Assembly: GCA_025355705.1 (NCBI GenBank)
Contig: JANXZD010000457.1
Span: 1-5,600, forward strand
Length of the DNA: 5,600 nt
From: Bacteroidota bacterium
GTDB lineage: Bacteria; Bacteroidota; Ignavibacteria; UBA10030; UBA8401
Direction: 5' to 3'
How positions within the stretch are numbered: position 1 is the stretch's first letter; every line of letters starts with the position of its first letter. The translations under genes were made by a program, and so were the position numbers. Below the pieces are notes generated by a model that was given only the letters and a program-made list of their open reading frames with translations, had not been told where the DNA came from and searched no databases. Below are positions 1 through 4,066 of this stretch, piece by piece.

Positions 1-1
1 C

Positions 2-151
2 GGTGAATCAAATATTAATAATTGGATAAGGTCTTCTTCGGGCGAAGAAATATTTATGAAAACTGTCCGAGATAATTTAAAGGATTTTGAATATTCCGAA
101 CAATATATTGAGTTTGTAAAGGGTTTTAAAACATTTAAGTATGATAGTTAA
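2..151 (+). CDS. C-terminal end of an unrecognised protein (partial)
   Basis: An open frame runs in from the left edge for 49 codons and stops at TAA (149-151). The visible tail begins GESNINNWIRSSSGEEIF and ends FKTFKYDS. It is mixed-charge and rich in aromatic residues, with no membrane segment, cysteine motif or domain signature that I recognise. The other two forward frames hit stops early (TGA at 4-6 in frame 1; TAA at 27-29 in frame 3), which favours this reading. The DNA here is clearly more AT-rich than the genes further right. Start and full length lie outside the window, so no function can be given. It could also be a chance open frame, since only 150 bp are visible. Confidence 0.5.
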   Translation, partial: GESNINNWIRSSSGEEIFMKTVRDNLKDFEYSEQYIEFVKGFKTFKYDS

Positions 152-200
152 CATTTCAAACGTTCCCAAATTCCCCTGCTTGAATAACGCAGTCGGGCAG

Positions 201-390
201 GCAGCGAAACATCCAGAATTTTAATGGATTCTTCACTTCGTTCAGAATGACTCGACTCAAAAGATAGTTCGCACACAATTTTTTCTGTTTGGAAGCGTTT
301 GTTGTACACACCCCCTCTTTTTGTCGTTTAATTCAGACCACCGCTTCAAGCAGATTGCCACGTCGTCGCTTCGCTCCTCCTCGCAATGAC
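201..390. repeat. Composite intergenic repeat block, copy 1
   Basis: This block is repeated in the same orientation at 2951-3149. Its first 51 bp (201-251) are identical to 2951-3001. The middle part is diverged but alignable, sharing CTCAAAAGATAGTT, a CTGTTT..GAA/ACGTTTG segment, ACACACC and the CAAGCAGATTGCCACGTCGTC stretch in two adjoining pieces. The end is again TCCTCGCAATGAC. It contains two modules. Module A (201-251) reads on the minus strand GTCATTCTGAACGAAGTGAA onwards. Module B (351-390) reads on the minus strand GTCATTGCGAGGAGGAGCGA onwards. In this copy module A lacks the outer 12 bp of the inverted-repeat arm that is present in copy 2. Confidence 0.9.
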
Positions 391-450
391 ACGTTTATTT
401 ATTGCGCCACAATCAGCGGACAGAGGGGATTTTTGTGTACGCTCGAATGA

Positions 451-475
451 ATTCCCGACAGAAACATTCGGGAAT
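451..475. repeat. Hairpin unit with 8-bp stem (module C)
   Basis: ATTCCCGA (451-458) and TCGGGAAT (468-475) are perfect inverted repeats around a 9-nt loop, CAGAAACAT. The unit ends in GGAATGAC, so on the minus strand it also begins GTCATT, like modules A and B. A hairpin with the same geometry (8-bp stem, 9-nt loop, CCCGAT/ATCGGG arms) sits inside module B of the second repeat block at 3112-3136. No T-run follows on either strand, so it does not look like a classic terminator. Confidence 0.8.
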
Positions 476-503
476 GACAACGCTTTATTTTTTGTTTTAA
501 TCG

Positions 504-524
504 GCCTACGCAAGATGTCAGGCG
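504..524 (+). repeat. Direct repeat, copy 1 (partner at 621-641)
   Basis: A 21-bp segment containing CGCAAGATGTCAG matches 621-641 at 19 of 21 positions, offset by 117 bp. In both places the 3' part of the repeat forms the left arm of a hairpin (516-541 and 631-664). This suggests that a repeat-plus-hairpin unit was duplicated and then diverged. Confidence 0.7.
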
Positions 525-541
525 ATGAGAATCGCCTGACA
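516..541. repeat. Perfect inverted repeat, 11-bp stem, GAGA loop
   Basis: TGTCAGGCGAT (516-526) pairs perfectly with ATCGCCTGACA (531-541) across a GAGA tetraloop. On the plus strand it is followed by a run of A, not T. A rightward terminator is therefore not supported, and nothing upstream on the minus strand would need a leftward one. Confidence 0.8.
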
Positions 542-620
542 AAAAACACGTCGGGCAAGCTGTCGGAGAACGTCTGACAAGTTCTTCATTGTCTGACGTT
601 TTGCGCTGGGGTGTGTTGAT

Positions 621-641
621 GCCTGCGCAAGATGTCAGACG
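621..641 (+). repeat. Direct repeat, copy 2 (partner at 504-524)
   Basis: This is the second member of the 21-bp imperfect direct repeat, differing from 504-524 at two positions (A to G at position 5, G to A at position 19). It leads into the 631-664 hairpin just as the first copy leads into 516-541. Confidence 0.7.
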
Positions 642-664
642 TCTTGAAAACGACGTCAGACATC
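631..664. repeat. Near-perfect inverted repeat, 13-bp arms
   Basis: GATGTCAGACGTC (631-643) and GACGTCAGACATC (652-664) pair at 12 of 13 positions around an 8-nt loop, TTGAAAAC. GTCAGAC occurs here at 634 and 655, and its reverse complement GTCTGAC at 572 and 591, so alternative longer pairings with the 572-597 region are possible. It lies about 90 bp upstream of the regulator gene. Whether it is a repeat relic or a regulatory structure cannot be decided from sequence. Confidence 0.7.
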
Positions 665-701
665 GTCCGACGCTTGGAAACATTTTATAGAAAAATTCTT
701 G

Positions 702-731
702 TTCACCATTGTAAATTTTCTTACATAGAAT
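702..731 (+). promoter_or_regulatory. Possible promoter of the AraC-type regulator
   Basis: TTCACC (702-707, 4 of 6 matches to TTGACA) and TAGAAT (726-731, 5 of 6 to TATAAT) are separated by 18 bp. Transcription would begin about 14 nt before the ATG at 752, giving a very short leader. A competing pairing, TTGTTC (699-704) with TACATA (722-727), has 17-bp spacing but a poorer -10. Evidence is consensus resemblance only. Confidence 0.3.
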
Positions 732-751
732 AACACAACAAACAATGAACG

Positions 752-1615
752 ATGATCCTTGAACACAAACAATTCGATCTGTACGGCAAAAAGATATTCG
801 AAAAAATTCTTTTAAAACCGCCGCATAGAGTAATGAACCAAATGCCCAATGACGCATGCTTTCTGTATATGGAAGAGGGTGATTATAATCTCAATTCCTC
901 CACCGAGCATGTTACCATTCATTCAAAAGAAGCAGTGTTGATGCGGTGCGGCAGTTATTTCACCGAATTTGTTAAATCCTTCTCTTCGGAAACGTGCGAC
1001 GGAATTATCGTTCATCTCTATCCCGATGTGCTCAAAAAGATCTTTGAAAACGAGTTAGCAAGTGTTAAGTCAACAATACAGAGCGGTCAGCAATTCATTT
1101 CGGCAAACAAATATGCCGGCCATGAACTGATCAAAATATACATCAACAGTCTGAAGATTTATTTCGACAATCCCTCAATGGTGAACGATGATCTGATCGT
1201 TCTGAAACTGAAGGAGTTGATCATGCTGTTGATGAAGACCGAAAATGCATCGTCCATTGAGCAGTTGATTTCTAGTTTATTCACGCAGAAAGAATATTCC
1301 TTCCGGGAGATCATTGAAGCACATATTTATTCAGAATTCTCCATTGATAAGCTTGCACTGCTGACGCATTTGAGCGTTTCGTCGTTCAAACGTGAATTTA
1401 CCAAGATCTATAATGACAGTCCCGCACATTACTTCAAGAACAAAAAGATCGAGCGTGCCGCCGAACTACTCTCCGCGACCAATCAGCGTATCAGCGATAT
1501 TGCGTTCGATTGCGGATTCAACGATCTCGCCCATTTTTCAAAATCCTTTCAAGTCTCACACGGCGTTTCCCCTTCTCAATTCAGACTGAACCAAAAGAAC
1601 AAATCTTTGAGCTAA
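752..1615 (+). CDS. AraC-family transcriptional regulator
   Basis: This 287-residue protein is a DNA-binding transcription factor, probably an activator. The C-terminal AraC/XylS domain (about residues 188-280) is clear. Its first helix-turn-helix is at 197-220 (SIDKLALLTHLSVSSFKREF), its second at 246-268 (ISDIAFDCGFNDLAHFSKSF), and GVSPSQFR at 271-278 is the family's usual ending. The N-terminal 180 residues are presumably a sensing or dimerisation domain. They resemble the ExsA-like N-terminal type rather than an obvious sugar-binding cupin, but that is a weak impression. ATG 752 is the earliest possible start because an in-frame TGA lies at 746-748. No good Shine-Dalgarno precedes it, so the leader is short or translation weak. 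It is followed after 76 bp by the SRPBCC gene on the same strand, which is a likely target along with the AhpD-like gene. The ligand is unknown. Confidence 0.93.
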   Translation: MILEHKQFDLYGKKIFEKILLKPPHRVMNQMPNDACFLYMEEGDYNLNSSTEHVTIHSKEAVLMRCGSYFTEFVKSFSSETCDGIIVHLYPDVLKKIFENELASVKSTIQSGQQFISANKYAGHELIKIYINSLKIYFDNPSMVNDDLIVLKLKELIMLLMKTENASSIEQLISSLFTQKEYSFREIIEAHIYSEFSIDKLALLTHLSVSSFKREFTKIYNDSPAHYFKNKKIERAAELLSATNQRISDIAFDCGFNDLAHFSKSFQVSHGVSPSQFRLNQKNKSLS

Positions 1616-1691
1616 ACAGAAAAAGATTTCTTCTCTCTCGGTTGTATTTTTGTAGCGTAAACTTTTTATCACCATAAAAAAGGAACGCACA

Positions 1692-2225
1692 ATGAAAAAA
1701 CTGAGGACGCTGTATACCGATGTAACGATCAACGCATCAAAAGAAAATGTGTGGGATGCTCTGTTCGTCCGCTTTGGTGAGGTGCATCTGTACAATCCAA
1801 GCTTGGACAGTTCGCACTTCATAAAAGGTGGCAAAGGGGCAGTGGGGTGTGAACGGCAGTGTGATCTTGATTCCAAAACAAGGATCGTTGAACGAATTGT
1901 AAAAGCGGAAGAGCTAAAAAAATTCACTATTGATATTTACGACGGGAACATGCCGATGCTGGAGACAATGATCGTTGATGTTGAATTGATTGAACTCGCT
2001 TCCAAGAGGATATCGGTACAGCTTACGGCAAATTTCAACACTAAACCTTCTTTTATGGGAGTGATGATGAAAGGAATGATGAGAGCAAAGCTGACTGATA
2101 TGCTCATCGGGCTAAAATATTATCTCGAAACCGGAACAGCAGTTTCCAAAAAGACCTATAAACCTATTTCCAAAATGTATCAACGACTGCAAGCGAATCA
2201 ATCATTTCAAAGTGCAACGAATTGA
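1692..2225 (+). CDS. SRPBCC-family (START/Bet v1-like) protein
   Basis: This 177-residue soluble protein probably has the helix-grip fold of the SRPBCC superfamily (polyketide cyclase/dehydrase-like), whose members bind hydrophobic ligands in a deep pocket. The opening VTINASKENVWDALFVRFGE (11-30) is the typical first strand plus helix. GGKGAVGCERQC (46-57) and the following strand SKTRIVERIVKAEE (61-74) fit the central sheet. The long helix at about 121-147, rich in Met (MGVMMKGMMRAKLTDMLIGL), fits the C-terminal helix that closes the pocket. The last 30 residues are polar and probably flexible. There is no signal peptide, so it is cytoplasmic. The start is supported by AGGA (1681-1684) 7 nt before ATG. 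It lies between the regulator and the AhpD-like gene on one strand, which suggests a shared pathway. The ligand or reaction cannot be told, and many family members have no known function. Confidence 0.85.
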   Translation: MKKLRTLYTDVTINASKENVWDALFVRFGEVHLYNPSLDSSHFIKGGKGAVGCERQCDLDSKTRIVERIVKAEELKKFTIDIYDGNMPMLETMIVDVELIELASKRISVQLTANFNTKPSFMGVMMKGMMRAKLTDMLIGLKYYLETGTAVSKKTYKPISKMYQRLQANQSFQSATN

Positions 2226-2251
2226 TATCGTTTAATGCTCCTGAAAATCTT

Positions 2252-2279
2252 TTTACACAGATCGCAATCAATATATAAT
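2252..2279 (+). promoter_or_regulatory. Sigma70-like promoter of the AhpD-like gene
   Basis: TTTACA (2252-2257, 5 of 6 to TTGACA) and a perfect TATAAT (2274-2279) are separated by 16 bp. This is the best promoter match in the window. Transcription would start near 2286, leaving a leader of about 25 nt that carries AGGA (2301-2304) before the ATG at 2311. The gene can therefore probably be transcribed independently of the two upstream genes. No clear AraC-type operator repeat was seen next to it. Confidence 0.6.
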
Positions 2280-2310
2280 AAACAACACATTCTATCACAA
2301 AGGAAAACTA

Positions 2311-2880
2311 ATGAAAAACCATAACGCTACATGGCAAGCACACACAATTGAAACTGCTCCGGAAAAATCAAAAGAGATTTTAACGGCAACAAAAAAATCC
2401 ATGGGTATGATTCCCAATATGTACACCTATATGGCGGAGAATCCGGCAATGCTGGGAAGTTATATCCACGGCTATAATTTATTTAGAAGTGCATCGGGTT
2501 TTACGGCAATTGAGCAGGAAGTAATTTTACTTTCGATATCGGTGGCAAACAAGTGTGAATATTGCGTTGCCGCTCACAGTATGGTCGCCGATCAAATGTC
2601 AAAAGTTCCGGTTGAAATAACCAATGCAATCTGCGACGGAAAACCTCTGCCGGATGCAAAACTTGCAGTATTAAGTACATTTACTCAAAAACTTGTACGT
2701 AATCGAGGAAAAATTACTCAAGAGGAAGTTACCGAGGTAACGAATGCCGGTTATACGAACTTTCACATTTTGGGAATCATCACTGCGATTGGAGTAAAAA
2801 CAATAAGTAATTACATGAATGATATTGTTCAGACTCCTGTTGATGAAGCATTTCAACACAGAGCCTGGACTTCAAAATAA
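2311..2880 (+). CDS. AhpD-like carboxymuconolactone decarboxylase family protein
   Basis: This is a 189-residue cytoplasmic protein of the CMD/AhpD superfamily. The core motif CEYCVAAH (82-89) carries the CxxC pair C82/C85 and H89. Compared with the known AhpD relay (Glu, Cys, His, Cys, His), E70 sits 12 residues before C82 as expected, but the middle His is replaced by Tyr (Y84). Family members with this motif reduce hydroperoxides through the cysteine pair, so a thiol peroxidase or disulfide role is likely. Decarboxylation of carboxymuconolactone is unlikely, because true decarboxylases lack the CxxC. The N-terminal segment with MGMIPNMYTYMAENPAML (31-48) is also typical of peroxidase-related members. 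AGGA (2301-2304) lies 6 nt before the ATG, and its own promoter is at 2252-2279. It is the third gene of the AraC-SRPBCC-AhpD group, 85 bp after the SRPBCC gene. The reductant and physiological substrate are unknown. Confidence 0.9.
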   Translation: MKNHNATWQAHTIETAPEKSKEILTATKKSMGMIPNMYTYMAENPAMLGSYIHGYNLFRSASGFTAIEQEVILLSISVANKCEYCVAAHSMVADQMSKVPVEITNAICDGKPLPDAKLAVLSTFTQKLVRNRGKITQEEVTEVTNAGYTNFHILGIITAIGVKTISNYMNDIVQTPVDEAFQHRAWTSK

Positions 2881-2938
2881 TATTTCGAATCGTTACTCTC
2901 ATTCCCAAGCCCCCAGACTGTGTGAAAAGTCGAGAAAT

Positions 2939-3001
2939 GTCATGTTGAGCGCAGCGAAACATCCAGAATTTTAATGGATTCTTCACTTCGTTCAGAATGA
3001 C
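2939..3001. repeat. Complete palindromic module A, 26-bp imperfect arms
   Basis: The arms 2939-2964 and 2976-3001 are inverted repeats matching at 19 of 26 positions around an 11-nt loop, AGAATTTTAAT. The unit begins GTCAT and ends ATGAC. This is the full form of the module; the copy at 201-251 keeps the right arm and the inner left arm but not the first 12 bp. It begins 58 bp after the stop codon of the AhpD-like gene, so it would lie in that transcript's 3' region. Confidence 0.85.
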
Positions 3002-3149
3002 TTAACTCAAAAGATAGTTTTTTTTGCACAACCTGTTCTGTTTAGGAACGTTTGTTTTACACACCATCCTTTTTTTAGTTCTGTCCACCGCCTCAAGCAG
3101 ATTGCCACGTCGTCCCGATAAAAAAAACATCGGGACTCCTCGCAATGAC
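2951..3149. repeat. Composite intergenic repeat block, copy 2
   Basis: This is the second copy of the block at 201-390, in the same orientation. It is identical over 2951-3001, diverged in the middle, and matches again over module B (3098-3149). It differs by an extra hairpin within module B (3112-3136), which makes this copy longer. The two copies bracket the whole AraC-SRPBCC-AhpD gene group. Confidence 0.9.
3112..3136. repeat. Hairpin nested inside module B
   Basis: GTCCCGAT (3112-3119) and ATCGGGAC (3129-3136) form a perfect 8-bp stem with the 9-nt loop AAAAAAAAC. The flanks, CAGATTGCCACGTCGTC on the left and CTCCTCGCAATGAC on the right, are those of module B. In copy 1 (351-390) the corresponding place holds a short GCTTCG-type sequence instead. 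Stem and loop sizes equal those of the free-standing hairpin at 451-475. Confidence 0.8.
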
Positions 3150-3210
3150 AATCTTATTTTTTCCATCGTGTGTTGGTCACGAAATTGTGGAGGATTGAGC
3201 GAATTGAGTA

Positions 3211-3244
3211 ACGATGAATCCCGCTCTTCAGCGGGATTCATCGT
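3211..3244. repeat. Perfect 15-bp inverted repeat, 4-nt loop
   Basis: ACGATGAATCCCGCT (3211-3225) pairs perfectly with AGCGGGATTCATCGT (3230-3244) around CTTC. It is one of the strongest hairpins in the window. No T-run follows on either strand (GAGCGG to the right, TACTCAATTC on the minus strand to the left), so it is not a classic intrinsic terminator. Confidence 0.85.
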
Positions 3245-3272
3245 GAGCGGTAAATTTCGCGAAGATTTCTTT

Positions 3273-3305
3273 TGTTACTTTTCTTTCTCGGAAAGAAAAG
3301 TAACA
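3273..3305. repeat. Perfect 15-bp inverted repeat, 3-nt loop
   Basis: TGTTACTTTTCTTTC (3273-3287) pairs perfectly with GAAAGAAAAGTAACA (3291-3305) around TCG. One arm is pyrimidine-rich and the other purine-rich. GTTACTTTT...AAAAGTAAC palindromes of this type recur between genes in many bacterial genomes; that is general recollection and was not searched. It lies about 80 bp downstream of the stop of the leftward secreted-protein gene. Confidence 0.85.
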
Positions 3306-3342
3306 TTAAAAATGCGTTTCGCTAGATTCCCGCTAAGAGCAT

Positions 3343-3366
3343 GTTCCAAAGGGATCCCTTTGGAAC
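3343..3366. repeat. Perfect 24-bp palindrome
   Basis: GTTCCAAAGGGA (3343-3354) is followed directly by its reverse complement TCCCTTTGGAAC (3355-3366), with a BamHI-type GGATCC at the centre. It lies 20 bp beyond the stop codon of the leftward secreted-protein gene. It may shape that transcript's 3' end, but no T-run follows it on the minus strand. The sequence just to the right, GGAAATGAC, repeats the GTCATT-type boundary seen in the other modules. Confidence 0.85.
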
Positions 3367-3386
3367 GGAAATGACAATCCTCTTTT

Positions 3387-3782
3387 TTATTTTTTTTCTT
3401 TTGCTTCTTTTATGGAAGCAACGGCAATCTTCTCCACGGTGTGTGTTCCTGAAACGACAACGTAGAGATGATCGTCAGCTTTCGTCTTCTGTAAATACTC
3501 GGCAGCTTTTTTATTTCCTGCCTCGTCAAACGCTGTCCATGTTCCATTCATCATCAATCCGTAGCCGCTGGCGGCGCATCCTTCTTCGGTGGCACAGACT
3601 TTCGTATGCTTTGCCGCGCTTGCCATTGCTTGATCGGGCGATTTTTTCGCCATCGTACTGCCGCACATTTTATCGATCAGATACCCTTTCATCGCTGCAT
3701 GCGTTTCTTTTTTTGCCTGCGCCTGCAATGAAAATGAAACGAGCAGCAATAGTGCGATGAGTGAAAGAGAGAGTTTGTTCAT
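3387..3782 (-). CDS. Small secreted protein with three conserved-looking cysteines, function unknown
   Basis: This 131-residue protein is exported by Sec. Residues 1-23 are a signal peptide with a Lys near the start, a Leu-rich core (ALLLLVSFSL) and an AQA cleavage site before KK. There is no lipobox Cys, so it should be periplasmic or secreted. The mature part is about 108 residues, with GYLIDKMCG (33-41), KHTKVCATEEGCAASGYGLM (58-77), a FDEAGN turn (85-90) and a strand-rich YVVVSGTHTVEKIAVASI (107-124). C40, C63 and C69 could bind metal or form a disulfide. The GYLxDxxC opening and the later V-V-G-T strand recall small OB-like secreted proteins, but I cannot name a family. The start is firm: AGGAGG on the minus strand (3787-3792) lies 4 nt before ATG. 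It ends in a Lys-rich tail (KEAKEKK) and diverges from the exporter operon, with no proven link. Confidence 0.88.
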   Translation of the reverse strand: MNKLSLSLIALLLLVSFSLQAQAKKETHAAMKGYLIDKMCGSTMAKKSPDQAMASAAKHTKVCATEEGCAASGYGLMMNGTWTAFDEAGNKKAAEYLQKTKADDHLYVVVSGTHTVEKIAVASIKEAKEKK

Positions 3783-4066
3783 AATTCCTCCTGATGGAAA
3801 TGAGTTGATAAATAATTTGCCTGCGATCTACTTATAGAACAAAATCATCGGAAAGAAGTTCCGCAGATCTTTTCCCTTGTCATGACAACAGAATTGCGTT
3901 AGGACAACATCTGACCTCCTCGTACATCGGTATCGATAATCTTCTCTTGATTTCTTCGGCACTCTTCCTTACCTTTTTTGTATTGATACCATCACTCTCC
4001 ACGAGGAATCGTATACTCCTGTCTACCGTGTAATACTGTCAATCGGCAACAACTTCTGGGAATGCT
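3783..4066. promoter_or_regulatory. Divergent intergenic control region
   Basis: These 284 bp lie between two divergent start codons, so they should hold both promoters. On the minus strand, TATAAG (3831-3836) could be a -10 for the secreted-protein gene, without a convincing -35. On the plus strand, TATACT (4012-4017, 5 of 6) could be a -10 for the exporter operon, about 50 nt before its ATG, again without a good -35. A 12-bp perfect palindrome lies at 3877-3888 and a small CGGAA-5-TTCCG inverted repeat at 3849-3863. The part from about 3900 to 4020 is pyrimidine-rich on the plus strand. No small gene was found. Confidence 0.5.
3877..3888. promoter_or_regulatory. 12-bp perfect palindrome, possible operator
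   Basis: TTGTCATGACAA is its own reverse complement and lies between the two divergent genes, about 95 bp from one start and 180 bp from the other. Its size and symmetry fit a dimeric repressor site. Without a second copy or a known regulator nearby, this stays a suggestion. Confidence 0.35.

Larger units (their letters stand above)
152..751. other. Gene-free, repeat-rich spacer
   Basis: About 600 bp separate the end of the partial gene from the AraC-type regulator. I see no convincing gene. Open frames here translate palindromic repeats on either strand and give low-complexity or frame-shadow peptides. The spacer holds, in order: a composite repeat block (201-390) also present at 2951-3149, a hairpin of the CCCGA...TCGGG kind (451-475), two imperfect direct repeats (504-524 and 621-641), two strong hairpins (516-541 and 631-664), and a possible promoter for the regulator near 702-731. 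Confidence 0.75.
2881..3386. other. Convergent, hairpin-rich spacer
   Basis: About 500 bp separate the AhpD-like gene from the convergent secreted-protein gene. I see no real gene. The space holds the second copy of the composite repeat (2939-3149) and then three perfect inverted repeats (3211-3244, 3273-3305, 3343-3366). The open frames that cross it read straight through the palindromes. No hairpin here is followed directly by a T-run on a strand that needs a terminator. Several could still slow or stop convergent transcription or protect RNA 3' ends. Confidence 0.75.

Noticed and set aside
201..390. Repeats considered as a CRISPR array or insertion sequence
   Set aside because: There are only two dispersed copies of the block, no regular repeat-spacer spacing, no cas genes and no transposase frame.
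516..541. Hairpin considered as an intrinsic terminator
   Set aside because: The stem is followed by A residues on the plus strand, and no T-run follows on the minus strand.
386..577. 63-codon plus-strand open frame
   Set aside because: It begins at the edge of module B and translates hairpin repeats; the composition is typical of repeat shadows.
399..857. 152-codon minus-strand open frame across the first spacer and into the regulator gene
   Set aside because: It reads through the palindromic repeats (giving RRLTSC-type repeated peptides) and overlaps the start of the well-supported AraC gene antisense. There is no ribosome site or domain.
1616..1691. Promoter or terminator between the regulator and SRPBCC genes
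   Set aside because: Candidate -35/-10 pairs (TTGTAG with CATAAA) lie too close to the ATG or match poorly, and the only stem is a few base pairs.
3024..3374. 116-codon plus-strand open frame in the convergent spacer
   Set aside because: It crosses all the inverted repeats of the spacer and has no recognisable domain or ribosome site.
3341..3760. 139-codon plus-strand open frame opposite the secreted-protein gene
   Set aside because: It is antisense to a gene with a clear signal peptide and AGGAGG site. The Arg/Ser/Leu-rich peptide is what an opposite frame would give.
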